This document shows positions 34,260 to 42,279 of a stretch of DNA of 64,000 nucleotides, one piece after another. Within the stretch, counting starts at the first letter, position 1. Every line of letters begins with the position of its first letter. The notes beneath the pieces are model-generated. The model did no database searches. It was given only the letters and a program-made list of their open reading frames with translations, and had not been told where the DNA came from. The stretch lies in assembly GCF_004801885.1 (NCBI RefSeq), contig NZ_SSSM01000005.1, forward strand, positions 806,001-870,000. Direction: 5' to 3'. Source of the stretch: Naasia lichenicola (lineage in GTDB: Bacteria > Actinomycetota > Actinomycetes > Actinomycetales > Microbacteriaceae). Position numbers and translations under genes: made by a program.

Positions 34260-35042
34260 TCAGAAGGTCGGGAGGTCGAGACGCTTCTTGAACACCGAGT
34301 AGCCGTCGTCGACGTGCACGACGGTGCCGTTGATGACGTTCGACTCGTCTGACGCGAGGAAGGCGACCACGTTCGCGATCTCCTCGGGCTGGGTCATCAC
34401 GCCGCGCAGCTGCTCGGACGCGAAGGTCTCTTTGAGCTCGTCGCTGAACTGGTTGATGATCGCCGTGCCGACGCGGCCGGGCGTGATGGCCACAGCGCGG
34501 ATCCCGTACTCCGCGAGCTCGTAGGCGGCGGAGCGGGTGAAGGAGATGACGGCGGCCTTGGCCGCGCTGTAGGTGAACGCGAGCTCGGCCGCCTGCTCGC
34601 CGTAGATGGAGGACGTGCTGATGATGACGCCGCCGGTGCCCTGATCGCGGAACTGACGGCCCGCGGCGAGGATGCCGTAGTAGACGCCGTCCTGGTCGAT
34701 GCGGATCATCGGCTCGTAATCGACTGCGGGATCGTGGTCGAGCAGGGGCTTGCCGCCGGCGATGCCCGCGTTGTTGAAGATGACGTCGAGCTTGCCGAAC
34801 ACCTCGACCGCATGGGCGACGAGCGCCTCCACCTCGGTGAAGACCGAGACGTCGACGGCGAACGCGCTGGATGATCCCTTGAAGCCGGCCGCATCGAGGT
34901 CTGCGACGACCTTCTCCGCATTCGCGCGGTTGATGTCGGCCACGACGACCTTCGCGCCCTCGTCGAGGAACTTCTTCACCGTCGCGAGGCCGATGCCGCT
35001 CGCGCCGCCGGTGATGATCGCTACTTTGCCGTTCAAACGCAT
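34260..35042 (-). CDS. Short-chain dehydrogenase/reductase
   Basis: A 260-residue classical SDR: TGGASGIG cofactor motif (residues 11-18), FNNAGIAGG, catalytic Ser in ISTSSIYG and Tyr/Lys in FTYSAAKAAV. It probably oxidises or reduces a polyol/ketose carbonyl with NAD(H). It is followed 8 bp later by the TIM-barrel gene and preceded by a hairpin that separates it from the binding-protein gene. Confidence 0.9.
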   Translation of the reverse strand: MRLNGKVAIITGGASGIGLATVKKFLDEGAKVVVADINRANAEKVVADLDAAGFKGSSSAFAVDVSVFTEVEALVAHAVEVFGKLDVIFNNAGIAGGKPLLDHDPAVDYEPMIRIDQDGVYYGILAAGRQFRDQGTGGVIISTSSIYGEQAAELAFTYSAAKAAVISFTRSAAYELAEYGIRAVAITPGRVGTAIINQFSDELKETFASEQLRGVMTQPEEIANVVAFLASDESNVINGTVVHVDDGYSVFKKRLDLPTF

Positions 35043-35142
35043 GAGTGTGTGCTTTCCGTGAGGGGAGGGTGGCCGCGAGGGGGCCCGAAGAGTGAGGCGG
35101 CCCGGACGGGGAGAGCCCGGCCGGGCCGATCAGGTGGTGCAG

Positions 35143-35176
35143 GGCGATCCGGCGGCGGGGTCGCCGCCGGATCGCC
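35143..35176 (-). terminator. Hairpin downstream of the sugar-binding protein gene
   Basis: A perfect 15-bp stem (35143-35157 with 35162-35176) and 4-nt loop begins 14 nt after the binding-protein stop on the minus strand and before the SDR gene. Such a structure often ends or protects the 3' end of the binding-protein transcript, giving more binding protein than enzymes. Confidence 0.65.
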
Positions 35177-35189
35177 GAGGGTGCAGCTG

Positions 35190-36182
35190 CTACAGCTTGT
35201 CCGACGGGGTGATGTCGGCGGCGTTGGCCTTGTCGACCAGCGTCGTGTCGACCGCGACGAAGTTCTCCGCGGGCATGGTGCCGTCCTTCTGGAAGGCGAT
35301 GATGTCGTCGGTCACGGTGTCGAGCACCTCGGGCCACGGCTGGTTGATCGTGGCGAGGAAGCTTCCCCCGGCCTCGATCGCGGCGATGGCCTCGCTGGTG
35401 GCATCGCTGCCGGTCACCTTGGCATCGGAGCCCGCCTCGTCGATCGCCTTGGAGGCGCCGAGTGCGGCGTCATCCCAGCCGACCCAGACCGCGTCCAGTC
35501 CGTCCGGGTGCGCGGTGAGGTAGTCGGCGACGATCGCCAGCGCCTCGGTGCGACCGGTGGCCGGCGACTTGACCTTCTGGATCTCTCCGCCGGCGATGAT
35601 CGCGCCTGCGGCCTTCAGGTCCTTCTCGGCCAGGCTCGCACGGAGGCGGATGCCGGGATGCGGGTCGTGGCCGATGACCATGATGTTCTTGCCTTCAAGC
35701 CCGCCGAGCGACTCGTCGAGCGCCCCCAGCGTGCTGTCGACGAGGCCCTGCTGGTTGGTGGTGATGTTGACGACGAAGGCGTCGGTCGCCTCGGTGCCGC
35801 TGTCCATCGCGAAGATCGGGATGTCTGCATCCTTCGCCGCGGTGATGATCGACCCGATGGACGCGTAGTCCGTGAAGCCGTCGAAGATCGCGTCGGCGCC
35901 CTGGCCGATGGCGCTCTCCACCTGGGGGTTCATCTTCTGGAAGTCGAAGTCGCCCTGGATCATCGTGAGATCCCAGCCGTTCTCGTCTGCCTTCGCCTGA
36001 ACGGCCTTGACCCACCAGGCGCCGATGGGCGTCTGGTTGCCGGACGTGAATGCGATGACCTTGAAGGGTGCGTCGTCGCCGCCATCACCGGTTCCGCCGC
36101 CACCACCGGATGACGAGCATCCGGCCAATGCCAGTGCGGCGACCGCGACGAGTGCCGCGATTCCCGTTGTTCTCCTGCGCAT
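35190..36182 (-). CDS. Sugar ABC transporter substrate-binding lipoprotein, RbsB type
   Basis: A 330-residue periplasmic-binding protein with lipobox ALAGC (C22) followed by a Ser/Gly linker. The mature domain has the two-lobe ribose/galactose-type fold (VIAFTSGNQTPIGAWWVKAVQ, AIFDGFTDYASIGSII). It lies 87 bp after the permease gene in the same direction. It should capture a sugar, polyol or related carbohydrate outside the cell for the RbsA/RbsC-type components. Confidence 0.9.
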   Translation of the reverse strand: MRRRTTGIAALVAVAALALAGCSSSGGGGGTGDGGDDAPFKVIAFTSGNQTPIGAWWVKAVQAKADENGWDLTMIQGDFDFQKMNPQVESAIGQGADAIFDGFTDYASIGSIITAAKDADIPIFAMDSGTEATDAFVVNITTNQQGLVDSTLGALDESLGGLEGKNIMVIGHDPHPGIRLRASLAEKDLKAAGAIIAGGEIQKVKSPATGRTEALAIVADYLTAHPDGLDAVWVGWDDAALGASKAIDEAGSDAKVTGSDATSEAIAAIEAGGSFLATINQPWPEVLDTVTDDIIAFQKDGTMPAENFVAVDTTLVDKANAADITPSDKL

Positions 36183-36269
36183 GATCTACTCCTTTGTCGA
36201 AACTGCGTTCTTACTGTTGGTGCCCGAGAGAGTGGGAGCTCTGCTCAGCTGAAGGGGAGGGCGCTTGCG

Positions 36270-37238
36270 CTACCTCTCCCTGGTCTTGAGGCCGGAGAGC
36301 GTGACCGCCGCGATGATGATGAGGCCGGTCACGACCTGCTGGACGTACGAGTTGACGCCGAGGATGTTGAGCCCGTTGCTCATCACGCCGATGATCGCGA
36401 CGCCGACCATGGTGCCGACGAGGTTGGCCTGGCCCGATTTGATCACGGTCATGCCGAGGAAGACCGCGGCGACGGAGAACAGCAGGTTGTCGCTGCCCTG
36501 CACCGCGCTGCCGCTGCCGAGGCGGGCGGCGAGCAGGATGCCGGCCACGGCGGAGATGAGACCCGCGGCGGCGAATGCCATCAGTCGGCCGCGGCGGACG
36601 TTGATGCCGGAGAGCCGGGACACCTCGACGTTGCCGCCGATGGCGTACCACTTGCGGCCGGTGGTGGTGAAGCGCAGCACTGCCCACAGCACGACCGCGA
36701 TGGCGATGGCGATGTAGACCGGCAGCGGCACGTTGAGCAGGCGCCCCTGGCCGAGCGCGTTGAAGCCATCCGGCAGGTTGAACAGCGTCGTGCCCTGCGT
36801 GACGAGGTAGGCGAGCCCGATGACCGAGGTCATCGTGGCCAGCGTCGCGACGAACGCCGACAGGTTGAGGTAGGCCACCAGCAGTCCGTTGCCGATTCCG
36901 ATCAGCAGCCCGACGACGAGCCCGATCAGGATGGCGGGGGCCATCGGCATGCCGCCGAGCATGAGCGACGCGACAGCGGAGCCCGAGAGGCTCGAGGTGG
37001 CGGCGAGGGAGAGGTCGAAGTCGCCGACCACCATGACCAGCGTCTGGGCGCCGGCGACGATGGCGAGGATCGAGACCTGGAACAGGATGTTGCGCACGTT
37101 CGTGAAGGTCAGGAAGACATCCGGGCGCATCGCGAAGAAGAACACGATCAGCGCGAGGAGGGCGATCGTGGTGCCACCCTGCACCAGGAACTTGCCGATC
37201 GAGGTGCGGGGCTGGACGGGGACGTTGGTCGTTGTCAT
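36270..37238 (-). CDS. Sugar ABC transporter permease, RbsC type
   Basis: A 322-residue membrane protein with about eight to ten hydrophobic segments and the RbsC-type cytoplasmic segment WYAIGGNVEVSRLSGINVRR. It starts 1 bp after the ATPase gene stop. It forms the homodimeric channel of the importer. Confidence 0.92.
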   Translation of the reverse strand: MTTTNVPVQPRTSIGKFLVQGGTTIALLALIVFFFAMRPDVFLTFTNVRNILFQVSILAIVAGAQTLVMVVGDFDLSLAATSSLSGSAVASLMLGGMPMAPAILIGLVVGLLIGIGNGLLVAYLNLSAFVATLATMTSVIGLAYLVTQGTTLFNLPDGFNALGQGRLLNVPLPVYIAIAIAVVLWAVLRFTTTGRKWYAIGGNVEVSRLSGINVRRGRLMAFAAAGLISAVAGILLAARLGSGSAVQGSDNLLFSVAAVFLGMTVIKSGQANLVGTMVGVAIIGVMSNGLNILGVNSYVQQVVTGLIIIAAVTLSGLKTRER

Positions 37239-37239
37239 G

Positions 37240-38763
37240 TCAGGCGGTCTTTCCGTAGCAGTAAGCGAGCAGCATCTCTTCGTCGGCCTCCGCCGACATG
37301 GCCTCGCCCGAGATCTGGCCCTCGTGCATGATGAGGATCCGGTCGCTCATGCCGATGAGCTCCGGGAGTTCCGAGCTCACGGCGATCACCGTGGTCCCGG
37401 TGGCGGCGAGGGCGCGGATGAGTCGGTAGATCTCGGCCTTCGTCCCCACGTCGATGCCGCGCGTCGGCTCGTCCATGAGCAGGACCTTCGGGTTGCGCGC
37501 CAGCATCTTGGCAAGCACGACCTTCTGCTGGTTCCCGCCGGAGAGCTCGCCGACCGGCTGGCGCGAGCTGCGCGCCTTGACCTGCAGGTCGCTCATCCCG
37601 CGCTTGGTGATGTCGGAGATGCGGCCACCCGACACCAGCCCTGCCGAGCTCACCGCGCCGATGTTGGCCAGCGCGATGTTGTCGCGGATGGACGCGCTGA
37701 GGATCACGCCCTGGCTTCGGCGCTCTTCGGGCACGAGCGCGATTCCGGCGTCGAGGGCACGGGCGACACCCGGGGAGCTCGGCAGGGCGACGTCTCCGAC
37801 GGCGATGGTCCCGGCGGTGTGCTTCTGCGCGCCCGCGAGGATGCGCAGAAGCTCGCTCCGTCCGGAGCCGGCCAGGCCGCCGATTCCGAGCACCTCGCCC
37901 TTGTGCGCGGTGAAGGTGACGTCCTTGACCTTGCGCCCGTCGAGCCCGGTGACGGACAGCGCCACCGTCGAGGTCGCGGTGCCGCGGTCGGGATAGAGGT
38001 CGCCGGCTGCTCGGCCGACCATGGTCGAGATGACCTCGTCGATGTTCGAGTCGGCGACGTCCTTCGTGAGCATGGTCTCGCCGTTGCGCATGATGGTGAG
38101 GCGGTCGCAGAGCTCGAAGACCTCCTCGAGTCGGTGCGAGACGTAGACGATCGCGACGCCCTGCGCACGCAGTGACCGGAGCACGGTGAAGAGGTCCTTG
38201 ATCTCCGTGTCGGTCAGCGATGCGGTCGGCTCGTCGAGGATGAGGACTCGTGCGTCGTTCGCGAGGGCGCGGGCGAAGGCGACCATGGTCTGCTGGACGG
38301 GGGAGAGGTCGCCGGCGAGCATCTTCAACGGGATCTTCTGGTTGAGCCGGTCGAGCTGCTCCTTCGCCCGGCTGCGCAGCGCCGCCCACTGGACGAGGCC
38401 TCCGCGGCTGGGGGTGCGCTCGCCGAGCATGATGTTCTCGGCGACGCTGATCGACGGGATGATCGACAGCTCCTGGTAGAGCGCCACGATCCCGGCGCGG
38501 TTGGCGACCCGGACGTTGGCGAAGGTCACTTCCTCGCCGTTGCGCAGGATGCGTCCGCCGTCGGGTGCGTAGATGCCGGTGAGCACCTTGACCATCGTCG
38601 ACTTTCCGGCGCCGTTCTCGCCGAGCAGCGCATGGATCTCGCCTTCGCGGACGGACAGGTGGGCGCCGCTCAGCGCGTGCACTCCGTCGAAGTGCTTGAC
38701 GATGTCGTGGGCCTCGAAGGCCGGCACCGCAGTGGTCGTGGGGGCGGGGGAGGTCGTGCTCAT
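37240..38763 (-). CDS. Sugar ABC transporter ATP-binding protein with two ABC domains, RbsA type
   Basis: A 507-residue tandem ABC ATPase. Domain 1 has Walker A GENGAGKST and Walker B VLILDEPTASL; domain 2 has a degenerate Walker A (GLAGSGRSE), signature ELSGGNQQKVVLAK and Walker B VLLMDEPTRGID, the usual RbsA asymmetry. Its ATG overlaps the alcohol dehydrogenase stop by 4 bp. It powers uptake of the carbohydrate metabolised by this cassette. Confidence 0.93.
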   Translation of the reverse strand: MSTTSPAPTTTAVPAFEAHDIVKHFDGVHALSGAHLSVREGEIHALLGENGAGKSTMVKVLTGIYAPDGGRILRNGEEVTFANVRVANRAGIVALYQELSIIPSISVAENIMLGERTPSRGGLVQWAALRSRAKEQLDRLNQKIPLKMLAGDLSPVQQTMVAFARALANDARVLILDEPTASLTDTEIKDLFTVLRSLRAQGVAIVYVSHRLEEVFELCDRLTIMRNGETMLTKDVADSNIDEVISTMVGRAAGDLYPDRGTATSTVALSVTGLDGRKVKDVTFTAHKGEVLGIGGLAGSGRSELLRILAGAQKHTAGTIAVGDVALPSSPGVARALDAGIALVPEERRSQGVILSASIRDNIALANIGAVSSAGLVSGGRISDITKRGMSDLQVKARSSRQPVGELSGGNQQKVVLAKMLARNPKVLLMDEPTRGIDVGTKAEIYRLIRALAATGTTVIAVSSELPELIGMSDRILIMHEGQISGEAMSAEADEEMLLAYCYGKTA

Positions 38764-39854
38764 TCGGCGCCTCCTGCGACGGCACTGGTCGAGGCAGCGC
38801 TGTCGGCGATGTCGTTGCAGCGGATGACGACCTTGGCGAAGCGGCCGCTCATGTGCATGGCGAACGCCTCGGTGGCGTCCGCGAGATCGAAGACCGACTG
38901 GGTGAGCTCGGCCAGCTCCAGGTGCGGGAGGACCTGCAGGGCGCGGGGGAACGCGTAGGGCGAGACGAAGACGCCGGTGAGCGTCAGCTCCTTGAGATAG
39001 AGGTAGTCCGACAGGTTGAGCGGCATCTCGAACTCCGCCGGGTACATGGCGCCGTAGATCACGGTCGCGCCCTTCGCGGCGATGTCGAGCAGCCCGCGGA
39101 CGGCCCGCGGCGATCCGGAGGCGTCGATGACGATGTCGTAGCCGCGGCCGTCGGTGATCTCGTCGGCGCGGGTGTACTGGTCCTCACCGACCGGATCGAT
39201 GACGTGCTCGGCGCCGTGCCGCAGCGCCATCTCGCGGCGCTCGGCGATCGGCTCGATGAGGGTCAGAGAGGTGGCGCCGTGCATCTTGATGACCTGGAGG
39301 GCGAGCTGGCCGATCGGTCCGCCGCCGCAGATGGCGACCCGGTCGCCGACCTTGATGTTCGTCTTGTCGACGATGCGCACGGCGACGGAGGTCGGCTCGA
39401 GCAGGCAGCCTTCGAGCAGCGAGACCGTGTCGGGCAGCTTGTAGACCTGCGACTCGTGCCAGGTGATCGTCTCGGCCATTCCGGGACGGTTGTAGTCCTG
39501 GATGTGCTCGCAGAACTGCTGCTTGCCCTCGCGGCACGGCAGGCAGGTTCCGCAGAAGCGCAGGAAGTTGCCCGCCACCCGGTCCCCGACCTGCAGTCCG
39601 GTGCGGTGCGCCTTCTCGCCGAGCGCCTCGATGACGCCGGAGATCTCGTGGCCGAGCCCGATCGGCACGTCGGTGCCGAAGAAGCCTTCGGCGAGGTGGG
39701 GGTCGGATCCGCAGATGGCGGCGTAGGCGACGCGGATGCGCACGTCCTCGTCGCCGAGCGGCTGGTCGGGGAAGTCGACGACGCCGACCTGCCCCCGTGC
39801 GGACTCGTCGGGATCGCGCAGGCTGCCGATCCGTGTGACTGCGACTGTTCTCAT
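38760..39854 (-). CDS. Zinc-dependent medium-chain alcohol/polyol dehydrogenase
   Basis: A 364-residue medium-chain dehydrogenase. The catalytic zinc site shows C48 (AICGSD) and H69-E70 (GHE); the structural zinc site shows C101, C104, C107 and C115. The cofactor site is CGGGPIGQLALQ. Sorbitol/threonine-dehydrogenase-like enzymes of this kind oxidise polyols or ketose alcohols. GGAG before ATG 39854 fixes the start and excludes a much longer upstream frame. It is in one unit with the transketolase genes upstream and the ABC genes downstream. Confidence 0.9.
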   Translation of the reverse strand: MRTVAVTRIGSLRDPDESARGQVGVVDFPDQPLGDEDVRIRVAYAAICGSDPHLAEGFFGTDVPIGLGHEISGVIEALGEKAHRTGLQVGDRVAGNFLRFCGTCLPCREGKQQFCEHIQDYNRPGMAETITWHESQVYKLPDTVSLLEGCLLEPTSVAVRIVDKTNIKVGDRVAICGGGPIGQLALQVIKMHGATSLTLIEPIAERREMALRHGAEHVIDPVGEDQYTRADEITDGRGYDIVIDASGSPRAVRGLLDIAAKGATVIYGAMYPAEFEMPLNLSDYLYLKELTLTGVFVSPYAFPRALQVLPHLELAELTQSVFDLADATEAFAMHMSGRFAKVVIRCNDIADSAASTSAVAGGAE

Positions 39855-39946
39855 CTGTCTCTCCGTCGAGATCTGACGTGCCTGGGGGTGTCGTGCGGGG
39901 CGTCGTGCTGTGTGCCTGGATCCTGGCCGGTCACGCCGGCCGAGCG

Positions 39947-40912
39947 TCAGGGCTTGGCGGCGATGGCGCGGCGGGTGGCGGCGATGGTGGCCGTCAGGCC
40001 GTAGCCGTGCTTGTCCCTGAGCTCCTCGTCGCCGCCGAAGCCGGCGTAGACCTGGGGGATGCCGAGCCGCTCGAAGGCGGTGAGGTGGATGCCGCGGTCG
40101 ACGACGACGTCGGCGATGCGGCTGGCGAGTCCGCCGTAGGCGAGGTGGTCTTCGACCACGACGAATCGTCCGCCGGTCTCCTCGGCGCACTGCACGACGA
40201 GGTCGGCGTCGATGGGCTTGAGCGTGAACATGTCGACGACGCGAACCGATCGGCCGTCTTCGGCGAGCGACTCAGCGGCCTCGAGCGCCTGGGCGACGAC
40301 GGTGCCGTGCGTGAAGATCGTGACATCGCTGCCTTCGCGGGCGACGATGCCCTTGCCGATCCGGATGTCGTGCTGGCCGGGCTCGTAGAGCACCTTGTCC
40401 GACTTGCCGACGGCCAGTCGGATGTAGAGCGGGCCCGTCATCGACATGGACTGGCGCAGGATCTCCCCGACCATCGCGGGGTCGCCGATCGAGGTGACGG
40501 TCATGTTGGTGAGCGCGCACATCAGGGCGAGGTCCTCGACCGCGTAGTGCGTCGAGCCGCCGTTGCCGACGAGCCCGCCGTGGGTGCCGATGATCTTGAC
40601 GGGGAGGTTGGGGTAGCAGACGTCGGTGCGGATCTGCTCGAGCGCTCGCATGGAGAGGAAGGGCAGCATGCCGGACACGACGGGGATGTTGCCGTCGTAG
40701 GCGAGGCCGGCGGCGATGCCGACGCAGACCTGCTCCGCCAGGCCGACGTCCACGAAGCGATCCGGGTACTTGTCGCGGAACTCGACCAGGGTCGCTCCGA
40801 TGTCGGGGGTGAGGACCCACAGGTTCTCGTGGGTCTCGCCGAGCTCGGCGAGGGTGGTCCCGATCACGGATCGGGCGGAGAGCATCTCTCCGAAGGTGAA
40901 TGTGACCGGCAT
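39947..40912 (-). CDS. Transketolase, C-terminal subunit
   Basis: A 321-residue protein covering the pyrimidine-binding and C-terminal domains of transketolase (RFVDVGLAEQVCVGIAAGLA, with the Glu that activates thiamine diphosphate, and HAGLVGNGGSTH-like THGGLVGNGGSTHYAVED). It needs the N-terminal subunit encoded immediately upstream; the two genes overlap by 1 bp. Split transketolases occur both as housekeeping forms and in cassettes for unusual ketoses. Confidence 0.9.
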   Translation of the reverse strand: MPVTFTFGEMLSARSVIGTTLAELGETHENLWVLTPDIGATLVEFRDKYPDRFVDVGLAEQVCVGIAAGLAYDGNIPVVSGMLPFLSMRALEQIRTDVCYPNLPVKIIGTHGGLVGNGGSTHYAVEDLALMCALTNMTVTSIGDPAMVGEILRQSMSMTGPLYIRLAVGKSDKVLYEPGQHDIRIGKGIVAREGSDVTIFTHGTVVAQALEAAESLAEDGRSVRVVDMFTLKPIDADLVVQCAEETGGRFVVVEDHLAYGGLASRIADVVVDRGIHLTAFERLGIPQVYAGFGGDEELRDKHGYGLTATIAATRRAIAAKP

Positions 40913-41805
40913 CAGACCGTCTCCTTCTCAGCTGCGCTGCTGTGCGTGCGTCCCGACTCGAGGGCGGCGAGGGCCCGGGCGAGGTCGGTCGGATTGAGCG
41001 ATCCGGCATGCCAGGCGAGGTTGGCCTCCATGAAGTCGACGCCCTTGCCCTTGACGGTGTCGCAGATGATGACGGTCGGACGGTTGCTGTCCGTCGCCGG
41101 GAACCGGTCGATCGCGCTGACCAGCTCGCCCATGTCGTGGCCGTTCACCTGGATCACGTTCCAGCCGAACGCCGCCCACTTGTCGGGGTAGGGCTCGAGG
41201 ACGACGCGCTCGCCGTCGAAGCTGGTCATCAGCTGGCGGTTGCGGTCGACGAAGGCGACGAGGTTGCCGAGCTCGTTGCTGCGGGCGGCCATCGCCGCCT
41301 CCCAGACCGAGCCCTCGCCCGTCTCGCCGTCGCCGAGCAGGCAGACGACGCGGTGGGTCTCGCCGCGGTGGCGGGCGCTGAGGGCCATGCCGACCGCGAT
41401 CGGCAGGCCGTGGCCGAGCGATCCGGTGGATGCCTCCACGCCCGGCAGCTGCACCTTGCACGGGTGCATGCCGTAGGCGGAGTCGAGCAGTCCGTAGGTG
41501 TCGACGATTCCCTCGTAGGAGAAGAAGCCGCGCATCGACATCGCGATGTACATGCACACCGCCGCGTGCCCCTTGCTCAGCAGGAACCGATCGCGGGTGG
41601 GGTTGCTGATGTCGTCGGGATCGACGTGCAGGCCGTAGTGGAACAGCGCGGTGAAGATGTCGGCCGACGACAGGTCGCCGCCGATGTGCACGGCGCCCTC
41701 GTAGGTGCCGCAGAGCTGCAGCAGCTTCGATCGGAGCTCGAAGGCGAGATCCTCGAGCTCCGCCACGGAGTGGCGCTGCTCGGTCTCCATCAGGTCGTTG
41801 TCCAT
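40912..41805 (-). CDS. Transketolase, N-terminal subunit
   Basis: A 297-residue protein carrying the thiamine-diphosphate/Mg2+ domain: GDGETGEGSVWEAAMAARS with the following Asn, plus SKGHAAVCMY and STGSLGHGLPIAVG. GGAGG 7 nt before ATG 41805 marks the start (an ATG 5 nt further up is out of frame). It is the first gene of the minus-strand carbohydrate operon, downstream of a promoter/operator at 41917-41945. Confidence 0.9.
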   Translation of the reverse strand: MDNDLMETEQRHSVAELEDLAFELRSKLLQLCGTYEGAVHIGGDLSSADIFTALFHYGLHVDPDDISNPTRDRFLLSKGHAAVCMYIAMSMRGFFSYEGIVDTYGLLDSAYGMHPCKVQLPGVEASTGSLGHGLPIAVGMALSARHRGETHRVVCLLGDGETGEGSVWEAAMAARSNELGNLVAFVDRNRQLMTSFDGERVVLEPYPDKWAAFGWNVIQVNGHDMGELVSAIDRFPATDSNRPTVIICDTVKGKGVDFMEANLAWHAGSLNPTDLARALAALESGRTHSSAAEKETV

Positions 41806-41916
41806 CTCATGCCTCCTCGTTGATGACAGTGAGAGCCCGGCGCGAGCCGGGTTCCGCGTCATCCTTGACACGTGAAATCCGTTCCCTCCGAGCATTCCTC
41901 AGAGGGCGATTCGGCG

Positions 41917-41945
41917 ACAGTAGCACAGGGTTCTTTACAGGTAAA
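41917..41945 (-). promoter_or_regulatory. Promoter and TTTAC-AG-GTAAA operator of the transketolase operon
   Basis: On the minus strand TTTACC (41945-41940) and TACTGT (41922-41917) make a -35/-10 pair with 17-bp spacing. TTTAC (41934-41938), AG, GTAAA (41941-41945) is a perfect inverted repeat over the -35 box, so a repressor is expected. The cassette itself has no obvious regulator gene; the MarR at 43.9 kb is a distant candidate. Confidence 0.45.
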
Positions 41946-42045
41946 CATACGAAGCGTAGGCTCACCGCAGATGCGACGAGGACGTCGGATCCGGACTGGA
42001 TCCGGACGTCCTCCTCGTGGTCAGCGAGTCGAAGGAGACGCCGCC

Positions 42046-42159
42046 ATGCAGGTACAAGACCTCAGGGTACCTGAAATTCCGCCCACCGCCACGGTCGGCG
42101 TGCTTAGGATCGCTGAGCGGCCGATCAGCGGGCGCGAAGCCGCTGCGCAGCACTGCTGA
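42046..42159 (+). CDS. Possible 37-residue small ORF or leader peptide
   Basis: ATG 42046 is preceded by AAGGAG with 8-nt spacing, the best ribosome site in this gap. The product starts MQVQDLRVPEIPPT and ends AAAQHC; it has no recognised domain. CAGGTAC (42049-42055) and GTACCTG (42067-42073) would fold into a hairpin within its first codons. It ends 120 bp before the ALDH start. It could be a leader peptide for that gene, an independent small protein, or chance. Confidence 0.35.
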   Translation: MQVQDLRVPEIPPTATVGVLRIAERPISGREAAAQHC

Positions 42160-42279
42160 TCCACACCGCGTCGATGCGTCACAGCATCTGATCCACAGAG
42201 CCTTCGCGCCGACGGCGCGAACGCGGGACGTCACCCGGCGTCCCGATCAACACACGAGCACAAAGAGGTGACGGGTCCT

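Larger units (their letters stand above)
41806..42279. promoter_or_regulatory. 474-bp divergent control region between transketolase and ALDH genes
   Basis: It holds the transketolase-operon promoter (41917-41945), an imperfect GGATCC-centred inverted repeat (arms about 41976-41992 and 41998-42018), a short ORF with a ribosome site (42046-42159) and a 7-bp-arm hairpin inside that ORF. The remaining 120 bp before the ALDH start show nothing recognisable beyond two GATCCACA words. Confidence 0.6.

Noticed and set aside
38760-40190. Upstream-extended alcohol dehydrogenase of 476 codons
   Set aside because: The extension overlaps the transketolase gene and lacks family similarity; GGAG before 39854 marks the start.
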